Positions 35,871-47,884 of a stretch of 64,000 nt of DNA are shown here, piece after piece; positions within the stretch are counted from its first letter, which is position 1; each line of letters begins with the position of its first letter. Under the pieces are notes generated by a model. It was not told the DNA's origin. It searched no databases and saw nothing but the letters and a program-made list of their open reading frames with translations. This stretch comes from Magnolia sinica (Eukaryota > Streptophyta > Magnoliopsida > Magnoliales > Magnoliaceae): positions 63,982,001-64,046,000 of the forward strand of contig NC_080590.1 in NCBI RefSeq assembly GCF_029962835.1. Reading direction: 5' to 3'. A program made the translations under genes and the position numbers.

Positions 35871-37680
35871 TGTCATGCCTCAAACTCAGAAACCAGGCTC
35901 ACAAAATTTTTGATCGTCGAATTCGGCGCCGACAACCTTCGTAGAACCCCATTCTCGGCTCCCAGCGCCCATATGCCGGATTCCGATCCTGGGATCGTAC
36001 AAGGAGGATTTTTAAAATAAAATTTCATGAAGAGAAGCATAACCACAAGCATAACCCACAACAATAACAAGAAACATCACCACATATCCACTATAATAAA
36101 AAACTTTGAGTACAAGGCATGAGGGGAAATACACTATAAAGATATTAAAAACTCCAGAAGCTCAGCCGCACGCTCCTGCCTCAACTCGACTGTGTCCTAA
36201 CGTCACCTGCACACATCTATCATGCATAAGCTGATAGAAAGCTTAGAGGGTGGTGTTAGTATGTGCGTAATATAAGCGTGCTCAGCATGCAAATATCAGA
36301 GTAATGTAGAAACATGCTGGCAAGTCCGTAAATACCAACAACCTTATTTAGGCTATGCGATGCAAGAAAACATAATAGGCTAATGACATGTCTAGGCCAT
36401 GTAATGCAGAATTATAGTAACCCAAATGTCATATATCAAGGGTGCAATGCAATATGAAATGCAAAGGAATGATGAAGCGGGAGTGTGCAGTCGGGGTGAT
36501 AATACGTGGTATCGCAAGCTGTGGGGTTCATCACAAGGGACTTCTATACAAACCAGTCCCATACCTAAATTTGGATAGCTAGACTCAATGTGGTAAACTC
36601 CTGATCTCAGGTTGGTCGCGTGCCCCAATTGAAATCCTGGCCATTATGAAGGTACACATAATGATCTAGTTACACACCATCAGCCCGAGTGGATAGTGGA
36701 TGAATGAATGAATGAGTTAAATGCTGAGTACGCAACTCCTGCACAGTAGCCTGCCAACCGCTGGTAGCTCACCCAAGCCCTTTGGCCCTACCCACATGTG
36801 CTCGCCCGCGTGTACAACAGTGACGGGGTGTCATCATATCATTACCATACATCTCTGGGATCATTACTGGGGTCTAGTACAATGCTGTTAGCCATACCAA
36901 GGCTATGTAGTGCAAGGCCTACGTGGCCAATGTCATATGCAAGATGCAATCACATGTCATGCCAGTCCTCATCTGAATCCACATATCAGTACAGTTCCTC
37001 TCTGAAAAATCACCGGGGTCTAGTACACTCCAAATGACACTGCCCCTCCCCTAAGCGCGCAGTCCAAGTGAGCGTAAGAGACCTCACTATCTGCCTAGCC
37101 AATAGCTTGCCAATACCTATCCAGCATGTTGATAGCGGACTCATTTATGAGCTGGTCAGACTCAGCCTAGCATTATCCCCTACCCTCGATTGGGTAAAGC
37201 CACACCTCCTTCTAACCGACCACGATACAGTGGGAGACGCAGCCTAATGGTATTGGGCACTCGTGCGCTCATACATCCACTCAGTCTCGACGTTGGAGCA
37301 TCCTCCTGGTTCTATAAGCTATTTAGGGATTTTCACTTAGGGACATTTATGACGCCCCATGTAGAACCAAAACATTTTCGGTGTCCAATCCTACCATCCA
37401 CGATATACCTATGGAGGCGTCAGCCCTGATGTCTCCAGGGCGAACAGAAATCATATCACACAAATGCAGGATGCATAAGTCATACAATCCAATCATGCAT
37501 TAGTCCTGCACATACCGCGCTCTCATGTGGGGCAACTCCATCTCTCAGAGAGTCCTGAAAATAACTAGTCCAATGACATATGTTATGGTCAAACATTCCT
37601 CATAACAAGCATGCAAATGATGTGTATGGGATGTGTCATGATGCATGCTATGCATGACTATCAGACATAACAATGATCAG

Positions 37681-38080
37681 CCTCACACAATCATAATAGG
37701 TCTCACACATCGTAATGGGCCTCATACCATCACAATGGGCCTCATACCATCACAATAGGCCTCATGCAATAACAATGGGCCTGGGCCTCATACAATCACA
37801 ATGGGCCCCATACCGTCACAATTGCCTTATAATCACAATGGGCCTTATACCATCATAATGGGCCTCATACAATCACAATGGGCCTCACATATCGCAATGG
37901 GCCTCATATAATCACAATGGGCCCCATACCATCACAATGGGCCCCATACAATCACAATGGGCCTTATACCGTCACAATGGGCTCATACAATCACAATGAG
38001 CCTCGCACAATGGGCCTCATACCATCACAATGGGCCTTATACAATCACAATGGGTCTCATACCATTACAATGGGCCTTAT
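37681..38080. repeat. 20-bp minisatellite, about 20 units
   Basis: Units of the form CCTCATACAATCACAATGGG, with variation between ATACAATC and ATACCATC. The ORFs that cross it are repeats only. Confidence 0.9.
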
Positions 38081-38559
38081 CATGGCCACAAGATGAGTTC
38101 TAAGGTTTGAGTAGTACTACAACATATGGTGGAAAACATTATTCTCAATGAGGGCTCAATAAGGGAAAATGGAAACGGGCTTAACAATGGGCCCTAGGGA
38201 GTACGCAACATGGACATTTAACCATCATTGCTCCTAAAGTACGGCCCGCCTTAGATTCTAACTTATAATGGGGAATGGGCTAGCTATGGGCCCTAGGGAG
38301 TTTGCAATGTGGACTTTTAACCACCATTGTCTCATAGAATGTGGCCCGCTTTAGAGACTATCTCACAATGGGACCCATGACCCTTAAACTAGATAGAAAA
38401 AAAAAATGGATGGGCATCATAAACATTATCAAATGCATCGTGGTGGAATCAATATCACAATTGGGCCTCACACTAGGGTCTCATATATATCACAGTGGAC
38501 CTCACCACATAGACCTTACATATATATCACAATGGCTTCATCATATGGGCCCCACAAAC

Positions 38560-38790
38560 ATCACATTGGGCCACATCCCATGATACTTACATACATCTCA
38601 TTGGGCCACATCCCATGGGGCTCACATACATCACGTTGGGCCACATCCCATGGGCTTCATATACATCACATTGGCCGCATTCCATGGGCCTCACATACAT
38701 CACGTTGGGCCACATCCCATGGGCTTCATATGCATCACATCGGGCCACATCCCATGGGCTTCATATACATCATATTGGGCCACATACAAG
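38560..38790. repeat. 36-bp minisatellite, about seven units
   Basis: Units made of ACATTGGGCCACATCCCATG plus GGCTTCATATACATC. Unit length is a multiple of three, which explains the long but meaningless reading frames here. Confidence 0.88.
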
Positions 38791-40399
38791 GGTCTCATGA
38801 AAACAACCCATGGCCCACACAATAGCTAGAAAATAAATGGGCAGCATTCACAACATTCCGCACATCATGTTGGGCCTCAAGCAACGGTCCAAAGCCTAAA
38901 TACATCAAGATGGGCTACATGAGGGGCAACCCATGGCCCAAAAACATCATAACCAAAGAGAACATCCCATTCATGCATTATGTTGGGCCTCATGGGTAGC
39001 CCATATGCCCCAATTAAATAGCTAAGGCATAACCAACATCCACTAATGTGGGCTTTATAAATCAGCCCAAAACTAGGCAAGTTGGATGGGCAGCAAAGAT
39101 TCAATCACATACATCATATCGGGCTTACAATCAGCCCACAAGGCCCAGCACAATGGATGGGCAACACTAGCATGTGGAGAGACACTAAGGCTGGACGTCT
39201 AGCCCATCTAGGCATGCCTGGACGTCCAAAAATCTGGAAAGGCATAAATGGGGCCCACAATCGCATAAAAACACAGGCATAGAGAGTACTCAAAACACCC
39301 CCAATCTAGTGGGCCACACTACTTCAAAACAATCAACTAGATGCAGAATTATCTGGGCTTTTGCTGGACATCCAGCCCACCCAACTTCCTGGGCCTACTG
39401 GGGTCCAGCAATTACATTATTTGGGCAAAACAATTAATTCATGGTGGCCCATAAATATCGCAATGGGACCCACCAGATGGAAACATGGATAGAACTCATA
39501 AAAATAAGGTAGGCCTGCTACTGGATTGAAGGTCTAGCAACTCCCCATCAATCTGGGCATCCATAGGGCCTGGACAGCTAACCCATAACAAGCACATGGT
39601 GGGCCCCAACACTGGATGTCCCACCAGGGATGGGCCACACCCAAGTGGGCCACACAAAATGGGGAAAACGGTTAGGCACAACACATCATCAAAGTGGGCT
39701 ATATGGGACAACCCTTAACTTAGAAAATAAATGGGCAACAAGGTCGATATATACATTAAGGTGGGCCTCACCAATCAACCCTATGGTCCAAAAAAAAAAG
39801 TGGACAGAATGCCTACAATACAATCATCAAAGTGGGCTTGTTGCAACACGAAATGGGCCTCACACAAGGGCCTAATGAAACAGCCCATAGCCCTCACAAT
39901 GGCTGGAAAATAAATGAGTTTCACTTATATTATCTCATACATCATCATTGGGCCTCTTGGGTTAGCCCATATCCCACATACATTAAGGTGGGCCACATAG
40001 GGTAGCCCAAAGCCCAGAAAAATGTTAAGGTAGGCTATGTCTAGTATATCCAACATGGTGAGCCTCTTTGGGCAGCCCATAGGCTCTAAAAATATAGCTG
40101 GGTCAAGTGTACAATATACCCAATATAGTGGTTTACAACTCAGCCCATGAAGTTCACCATAATGGTTGGATAACACCTCACCAATAGGAAATTCTAAGGC
40201 TGGATATTCAGCCCATCTGGCCCATTAAACATGCAGAAAAAATCTGGACAATCTGGCCCTTATACAATCAGATGAAGGGTGGGCCTGACAAGGCATTAAA
40301 GGGGCCCAATTACTGCTTGACATAGAGGTATATATCATACAAAGAGGTGGGCCTGCTGCTGCACTTTTGGGCCAGCAATAGTCCAGTCAATCTAGATGT

Positions 40400-41350
40400 C
40401 CAAGGGCTAGATGGCTGAGATTAAAATACACATTAAATGGGTCCCACGTCCAGGGGGATGGATGACATAGATACAACACATCAAGGTGGGCCTGGATACA
40501 CAATACACATCATGGTGGACCCCACGTTCAGCCCATCTGGATGGTGGGACAGATACATTCATCAAGACAGGCCTCACTGTCCCATGCTGGACGGTGAGGA
40601 TAAAACACATATAGATGGGGTCCACGGTCGGACGGGGTGGATATATAGCACATACATTGAGGTGGGTCCTACCGTCCAGAGCATTGGACGGTGTGGATGT
40701 AAAATACATGCATCATGAGGATCCCATGGAGGGACAGTGTGTATACAACGCATACCTCAAGGTGGGCCCACCCCCACATGTGCAGCACGTGTGGGGTGGG
40801 TCCCACGTCCCACGTCCAGCTAAATGGACGGATAGCTGATAAAACCCATACATCATGGTGGAATCCCACCATCCAGCAGATTGGACGATGGGGATACAAA
40901 ATACATACATCAATGTGGGCCCCACCTCCACACGTGTGGGGTGGGTCCTACGCCCAAGAAAAATGGACGGACGGTATGGATATTCACAGGTGGGTCCACA
41001 CGTGTGACCCACTAGTTATGGATAAAGCTGGTATTTGTGTTTTCACCCTCATCCAGGGACGCTAGACGTCCAACGAACGGATGGATGGCCTGGATGAAAT
41101 ACGTATGCCAGGTGGGGTACACATAGGTGGACGGCATGAATAAAATGCATACATCATAGTAGGGTCTACACAGGTGGGCCACACGGCCTTGGACCGAGCT
41201 GATCTGTGTGTTTTTCCCTACGAGCAGGCCTGTGTGACCGACTGGTCATGCAGGCCCAATCTAAGTAGCAAGGTGGGCTGGTCCCACTTGTGGACAACCA
41301 TGACATCGTGTTGAATGGACAGTGTAGATAGAATACATGCATCATCAGGT
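40400..41350. repeat. degenerate GGACGGTGTGGAT / GGTGGGCC repeats
   Basis: Irregular units of about 70-80 bp, each with a GGACGGT(G)TGGAT phrase, an A-rich ACATACATCA phrase and a GTGGGNCCCAC-like palindrome. Similar units occur at 21760-22300 and 22990-23900. GTGGGNCCCAC contains the known TCP transcription factor site GGNCCCAC. Confidence 0.7.
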
Positions 41351-42043
41351 GGGCCATTAAACCAAAAAGGAAAGAAAGAGAGAGATAGAAGCACCCATAT
41401 AAACTTCTTCTTCTTCCCTATGCTCCAATGCTCCTAGGAAGCTCTCTCAACGGTGGAGATGATGATCTAAAGGTTCAATTGGTAGGGATCTAAGGTGGGA
41501 GAGGGCTGGATTTTGGGGTTGCTTGGACGTCCATGGGTCTTGCAATGGAGAAAATGAGGAAGAAAGAGGGAGGGAGAGAGAGATAAGAGAGAGAGGGTAG
41601 TGAAATCATTGCATGTAAGGGAAATTATGACTTGTGTAAGTCATGGGGAAGAGAAAGAAATGATTGTTTGTAAGTAATCATGGGTTAGGGGCTAGGGTGG
41701 CTAGAGCTAGGATGATGTCATCCTAGCCTAGGCATCATGATTGTTTGCTAAAAAATATACTTGGACACCTTGGGTCCCGCAACATGGGATCAACGGCCGG
41801 GATAATGCGCGGTCCATATCTTATGATCCAAATGTCGGATTGGCGCATGAGATGCGGTGTTGGAATCGCAGCAATGATGCAATCGCAATGGCATAGGTCT
41901 TGGGTTTAGTCGGCTTGGGTTTACAGGATGTGACTTAGGGTCGCGCAGAAATGAAATCTATGGGGTCGCGGATTGCCGAAATTTGACCGGGAGGACCGCG
42001 GGATCCTACGGAACGGAATGATCACTAGGACATGGGCTTGACA

Positions 42044-44395
42044 GTAGCTTTTTGTCAAGTGCCACAAACATTTTAAATTCTGGAAAACCCTAAAGAGAAA
42101 GAGAGAGGAGATTCTAGGACGGCTTGATTAGGTAAGCTCCAACCCTTGGATCTTTTTATTTATTTATTCTTATTTTGTTCATCTCTTCTCGATCTATGCA
42201 ATGGATGATGTGGATCATCCACACGATCATTGTATATGTGCGTAAAGAAATTTTAACAAACATACGATTTACAATTTCAGATATATATAATAGTATTTTA
42301 GGAAAAGATTTAATTGCTTGCATCCGACTACGTTAAGATAGATTTGAACGGGTCATTTAATCCTAAGTGTTAAAAGATACTAGTGCCTTAAATTTCAGAT
42401 CAATTTGATCAGTGGATGAACCATCTTTATCAAATTTAAGCATAAGAATCATTTATACCATAAATTCTAAAATGGTGATCGGATAGATCAGATCAGATCC
42501 CCACTACGTATGCTCATTTTGGAATAGATCTAAATTATTATCGAGAGAATATGGGTGAATTTGACCGTTTGTTGGGCCATAAAGATGAAAGGTTAGGATC
42601 GTATCTTTTTTTTTTTTTTAAAGAAATTATTTTTGGGTTAGCTTGTTAATACACACCCATGTCAGTACACACACTCCATGTTAGCCACCCCCACTAGGGA
42701 TCGATACCAAGACCTCAAGTGTTGAAATGAGGAATCTCCACTCAGTCTGCCAGTTGAACTATGGATCTGGGTGTAGGTTAGGATCGTACCTATTATACCT
42801 TGAATAAGTTTTTTTTTGAGAACATATATGGTCTAGATATAAGCAATTTATTGACCCGTTCTTAATATGAGATTTTTTGATGTCAATGGATGGCTTAGAT
42901 CTGTCCTATATAATTAGTGGATCATTTAAAATAAGAAAAATAAGGAAACTTAAAAAGTTAAAATTTTGGGTCATCCGAAAATTTCAGCAGGATCTTTTTG
43001 ACCGGTCAATAATATACTGAAAATTTCAGTTTTTTTAAACTTTGATATTTTAAAATTTGTGAGTTAAATTAGTAGCAATCCATAATCATTTAAAAATAAC
43101 AGGACAATTAGAGCACTTGGTTGACCAAGTGGACCACATATGATAAGATGACTAACTATAAGTATGCAATCTAAGAGAATTCCGAATTTAATGGTTGAAT
43201 TCTCCGTGTGGGCTATCCAAATTGAGAATTTATTAACCAAAGGTGAATTGATCAAATATATTAGATAGATACAAATATGGAGCTAATTAAGCTGTGTAAT
43301 TAGGTAATTACTAACCAATTGATTTTGAGGTAACATATCGGAATCTACATCACCAAATTTCAGGTGAGTGATCCCAATATGTTTCCTCTCCATTGTGATT
43401 AAATTAGTCATCTGATTGTTTTCGCTGATTGTGATTCCTTGTGTTAAATGCTTGCTTGCTTAAAATTAAAATGATATATACTGCTATATATGTAACAATT
43501 GTTAACATGATGCATAAATCATTCTCATGCCTCCATGTCATGCATCGCATAACTGCGCTGAATACTTGGGGGCACTCCCTAGATGACCTGTAGGTACTTA
43601 CAGTACCGGGTGACCTAGGGGACCATCCCTGGATGCCCACAATATGTGGAAGCTTACCAAGATGGTGGAAGCCTACCCCAAAAAGGGAGAGATGGGATTT
43701 GATGGGATCCAACTCAAGCAAGTCGACTGATCAACCCAGTTGATATATTCACGCATCCATGTATCTTATGACATTCATACATTTATATTTTAATTATGAT
43801 GTGCATGAACCATGATGGGTTCACTCACTAGGCCTGGCCAGCTGATGTTTTATTAATGGAAAAACTGTACAGATTTAGTAGACGATGAAACAACTACTCA
43901 AGTTTCAAGGTAGGATGGTGAACCAATGGACGATTCACAATAGTTATGGCCCTATATTGATGAAGATGAGTTTAATATGTTAAATCACTAACATATCTAC
44001 TTGAACTCATGTTATTCCTTTAATTATGTCTTTGAACAAATTTTAAGTTGAGTAACTGAAAGTTATGAATAGTTAAAGCTTTTGTTAGTAAATGGTTTAA
44101 TAGAGCCCCAAATGGATAGGTTGTGGTACCATGCTCAACTTTTGTGAATGTTATCAATATGTGGATTGAATGCCCATAAATGATCATGATGATGGATATA
44201 TGTGTATGTGATTGAAATAAATGAATGTGAAATGTTTTTCTAAAGGTTTGAGTTTGGAAACTTAGTGTATATTTTAACTAAGCCTCTAAAAAATGGTATG
44301 AAGGATTGCTTTTTTAGTACACAGGGTGTACAAGTCATGTGCTGTAACTCGGGTCTGAGGGTACACACTCTGTATCTGAATTTCGGGGTGTGACA
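42044..44395 (+). mobile_element. solo LTR D, part 2
   Basis: Remainder of LTR D, ending TTTCGGGGTGTGACA at 44395 with the TATAT duplication beyond. It carries a SINE at 42606-42774. No reading frame resembles a known protein. Confidence 0.78.
42606..42774 (-). mobile_element. tRNA-derived SINE with target duplication
   Basis: The minus strand reads an A box (ATAGTTCAACTGGCAGACTG) and a B box (GGTATCGATCCC), then a body and an A tail (the T run at 42606-42619 on the plus strand). The 16-bp flanks AGGTTAGGATCGTATC (42590-42605) and AGGTTAGGATCGTACC (42775-42790) match at 15 of 16 positions, a LINE-style target duplication. The element is about 169 bp, usual for plant SINEs. It inserted into LTR D after that LTR was already in place. 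Confidence 0.88.
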
Positions 44396-44400
44396 TATAT

Positions 44401-44689
44401 AAACTAGTTGCTTCATTAGCATACATTTGTAGTATATGTGATTGGACCCACTATTGGCTTGGAAGCCTTAGTGTTAAATTGTTTTACTTAGTTTAATTTG
44501 TACATTAGTTTACGTTAAGGGTTCATGTTTAAAAAGACATTCCATTGCTCTGCTAAGCTTCCATGCATAGCCTGTAAGCCTACCATGTGCAATTTCACAA
44601 TCGACTACAGAAAGTCAATGCTGCTGTAAGAAGGAAGGGGTTGGCTAGAAATTCATGCAAAGAAAGTTTGATGTACTTATAAATCCTAC
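44401..44689. other. non-coding stretch
   Basis: Sequence right of LTR D. Nothing recognised. Confidence 0.4.
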
Positions 44690-45183
44690 TTGCTTGCATG
44701 TATCACCATGTTATGCTTCAACGTGACCAAACCATTCAGCCCAACCATCATTGGTTTCGGCCATGCTCATAGAGACTTGAATGTTTTGGAGGGATCCGTA
44801 AAATTATTCGATTGGACAAGCAAAACTTCATCAGGGTACTTCGAGAAGCTGGGTTCGATTTCACAAAGTTGTTCATAGGTGATTGTTGTATGAAAAGTAG
44901 GACCAAGCGTCAATATTACAGTGTCTGGTTCAATTAGAGTATTAAAGATGAGATCATTAATCACTTCAGGCAATAAAACATCAATGTCTTTGATAAATGA
45001 TTCCAAGTGGAAAGTTGGAGTAGAAGATGAAAATTCAACCATGAAGAATTGAGGAGAGGAAATTGGAAAGTTTTTTATGCAAAAGAGAGAAGAAATAGTA
45101 AAAGGAGAAAAACACAAACTTAAGATTTTCTTATGTATCGGCCGAGATATGTGTGCATTAATGAAGAGGAAATCAAATTTCAT
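44690..45183 (-). pseudogene. unrecognised ORF, 138 codons plus decayed extension
   Basis: Minus-strand ORF from the ATG at 45181-45183 (or an internal ATG beginning MVEFSSSTPTFH) to a TGA near 44764. The frame continues past this stop as AWPKPMMVGLNGLVTLKHNM to about 44690, so the original may have been longer. The second half is acidic-hydrophobic (FIKDIDVLLPEVINDLIFNT, YEQLCEIEPSFSKYPDEVLL). No domain is recognised. Upstream on the other strand lie a 75-bp duplication and a TATA box, so it may be part of an old retroelement of unknown type. It could also be a chance frame. Confidence 0.3.
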
Positions 45184-45638
45184 TGTACGATATACTTTTA
45201 TGCGACGTGTCGCATGGACAACCTAGAAGTGTGAGACAAAAGATATCCCTTGATACATCATCGGTCGAGTAGAATAATGGGAAAATAACATGTGGATTAA
45301 TGGCTGATTGCATTTATGATATTGAAAAATGGAATAACATCACTGTCACCTTTTTACCAAAGGCAAATTGACGTGGGGGGTAATATTATACTCTATTTTT
45401 GTCTAGTCTAGGAAAGCCAATAAGAGGGAGACATGTGGCATTGTATGAGGAATAAAAGTGGATAAAAGGATTTTCAAAGATTTGGAGTACTTTTTTCGGG
45501 CTTACAATTGGAGTAAATCTAGTTCTACACATTATTGGATGGTCGATGGAGTGTTGCTGTTGACATACAAGAAGCATAGTTGAGCTGTTTAAGATATAAA
45601 AGGTGATCGAGGGCAACAAAGTTTGGTTGACAGAAATG

Positions 45639-45786
45639 GAACCATCATAAAGAGAAACGTACTAAAATAAGGATCTACAGTAGAGAAGAATATAAAAAGG
45701 CTTTTGGACTGTTGAACCATCATAAAGAGAAACGTAATAAAATAAGGATCTAGAGTAGAGAAGAATATAAAAAGGCTTTTGGACTG
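45639..45786. repeat. 75-bp tandem duplication
   Basis: Two 73-bp copies (45639-45711 and 45714-45786) separated by TT, each starting GAACCATCATAAAGAGAAAC and ending AAAAAGGCTTTTGGACTG. Only two or so bases differ. They lie about 55 bp upstream of a plus-strand TATA box. Confidence 0.9.
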
Positions 45787-45842
45787 CTTTAACTATTGTA
45801 GTAATGGAAGAAAGATTTGAAAGAATAAGCTACAACAGAAAC

Positions 45843-45851
45843 CTATAAATA
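45843..45851 (+). promoter_or_regulatory. possible TATA box
   Basis: CTATAAATA on the plus strand downstream of the 75-bp duplication. A duplicated enhancer-like block plus TATA suggests a retroelement promoter, but no coding sequence follows. Confidence 0.35.
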
Positions 45852-46678
45852 GCTTATGAATTCAACAATCTTGAAAACCCAACAAACCAAGTTATAAAAC
45901 AACCAATGAATCAAATTTATTAATTTATCTTGTATCTCAGCTTATCATGGGAGTAACAATAACTTTTAGCCACAATCTTTTGTTGTAATCTAAGTCTAGG
46001 CTCATACGTTGAATTTGTTCTTTATCCAATGTTGAGTAGTTCTTTCAAAAGATGCATTCTTACAGTTACTTCTAATGATTGATTGTGAGTTTTTTCTTTT
46101 GTTTGATTTGTACTGGTATTTTGATTTTTTAATTTTTTGATTTTTTTTTGATTTTTTTTGATTTTTTTTGTGGAAGGCATAAGGTAACTCATCTTAAGAG
46201 AAAGAACCCCACCCTCTGATTATCACGTGATCGTTATCAAATTTTGCAACAAAATTTGGTCATATACATTTATATTGAGTGTATCTGTTTATTTTGGCAA
46301 AAGTTGATTGGTTTGGATCAAGCCACTGTATCGATTTTGGCACACCCGAACAAATTGAAAACAAACCGAGTTGCCAACACCATATATTTTACATATTACT
46401 TTAGGATACGGTCCCAAAAATGAAGCAGATAAAAAATTCAGGTGGACCATACCACATGAAGCAGTGGTCATTGAACTCTCACTATTAAAAACTTTTCAGC
46501 GTCCACCATTAGATGATATATAAGTGTTGGATCTATAATCAATGTAGCAGGGCAAGCCGGGGTGCAGTTTCTTCTTATATTCAGTGAAAAAAGCAAACCG
46601 AATAATAAAAAGATGAGAAGAGCCTCTTGAACTTTGCACCTTCCCTCCAATTCAATTACCACATCTCACGTGCACCAT
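45852..46678. other. non-coding stretch with T-rich block
   Basis: AT-rich, with T-runs of the form GATTTTTTTTT at about 46120-46172. No gene is supported. Confidence 0.4.
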
Positions 46679-47100
46679 AGGGGTAGCAATGGACCGAGTT
46701 TCGGCCCAAGCTTCGCTAGGCCTAGCCTTGGACCTACACTTAAAAGAGACCCAAGACCTGAGCCTAACGTGGACCTAGCAACACAAGCCTGGACCCAATC
46801 CTTAACCAAAAGAAAACAAAAATGATGGGGCTTGTGCCTGACCCAACTTGCTCGGTTCGAAAAGTGATAAAATCATTATTTGCCACTAGAAGTTTCCTAA
46901 TCTATTTCTTTATAAAGTTGGGCCCACATGCAAAGAGAAATATACATTTTAGAGAAATGAAACTAATTATCAAGATTCAAGTTGGGTTAAAATGACTTAA
47001 GCCTAAGCCTGACTTAAAAATTAATTGGGCTAGGCCCACGGGCCAAGTTATTCAAAGCATGGGCCAAAGTTGAGTTGGACTCATCCAATTGCCACCCTTA
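46679..47100. mobile_element. hAT-like MITE remnant
   Basis: Left end AGGGGTAGCAATGGACC, right end CCAATTGCCACCCTTA: imperfect terminal inverted repeats of the common GGGGTGGCAATGG type. The inside is full of GGCCCAAGC/GGCCTAGGCCC phrases, as usual for this MITE group. No convincing 8-bp target duplication is left. Confidence 0.6.
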
Positions 47101-47687
47101 CATGTGAGACTTCCATGAAATAGAAAGTGGTAAAGTGGAGAATTGTAGGGCCCACATAATACTTTTGTGATATCCAACCCATCCAAAATATATAATCTAC
47201 CATGGTGTTGGCAGAACAAAAAAATTAGTCAATTTAAACATAAGGTAACCCACACCCCAAAAGTTAAGATACACCGTTTAAAAACATGAAAAATGATCGT
47301 ATAGCTTATGTGGTGATTCAATACATACCATTTGGGCCCCAAATTTTCGTTCCATAACTTCCCTTCTTAAAAAGAACCACGAATTGGAATTTATGAGAAA
47401 TTTGTTCATAAAAATTCCTTAAATCAGTAACTCGACATTTTCTAGTATAATCATTATGGATCATCCTTTCATTGTCATAATTGGATGATTATGATCACCA
47501 AATAAAGTCAAATCATAAGAGGTGGACGCAATTAAAGGTGGCTCCAAATGGTGGACAGTGCGAATAACTAAGTTGGAAATTTTCTAGGATAATAAATATG
47601 GGCCATGCATTCCCATCCTTTTGATCAGACGAGTTGGGTAATCACATCAAAGTGACTTGGAAAATGGATTGACAATCAAAGGTTGGG
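47101..47687. other. non-coding stretch
   Basis: No gene. AT-rich sequence with occasional GTGGAC and GGGCCC phrases between two MITE remnants. Confidence 0.4.
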
Positions 47688-47884
47688 CCAAAAAGCATTT
47701 TAGAGAAATGAAACCAATGGTCTACATTCATGTTGGGCTACAATGACTTAAAAGTCCAAGCCCGACTTGAAAATTAATTGGGCCATGAATGCAAGGCCTA
47801 AGACCAGCCCACAGGACTAGCTACTCCAAGCCTGGCCCAAAACAGGGTCAGACTCGGCAGGCTACCCTGCCAATTGCCACCCTT
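47688..47884. mobile_element. second MITE copy, right half only
   Basis: Matches about 46940-47100, from ATTTTAGAGAAATGAAAC through AAATTAATTGGGC to the terminus CCAATTGCCACCCTTA at 47884. The left half and left terminus are missing. Confidence 0.6.

Larger units (their letters stand above)
35871..42043 (-). mobile_element. solo LTR C, same family as A and B
   Basis: Starts TGTCATGCCTCAAACTC and ends CATGGGCTTGACA, so both ends are present in one 6.2-kb unit with no gag or pol. Flanks are ATAAC on the left and GTAGC on the right, which differ by two A/G transitions and could be an aged target duplication. Blocks follow the order in LTR A and B, then the centre is greatly lengthened by minisatellites (37681-38080, 38560-38790) and by 70-80-bp units around GGACGGTGTGGAT and CATCAAGGTGGGCC (about 40400-41350). 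The stretch 38820-40400 is unique non-coding sequence rich in GGGCC phrases. Confidence 0.72.

Noticed and set aside
37681-38790. CRISPR-like regularly spaced repeats
   Set aside because: The units are contiguous minisatellites inside a plant LTR, with no unique spacers and no cas genes.
38406-38825. 139-codon ORF rich in His, Pro and Gly
   Set aside because: It is a translation of the 36-bp minisatellite, whose unit is divisible by three.
44690-46200. Endogenous pararetrovirus (duplicated enhancer plus TATA)
   Set aside because: No movement-protein, capsid, RT or tRNA primer motif could be seen, so no viral label is justified.
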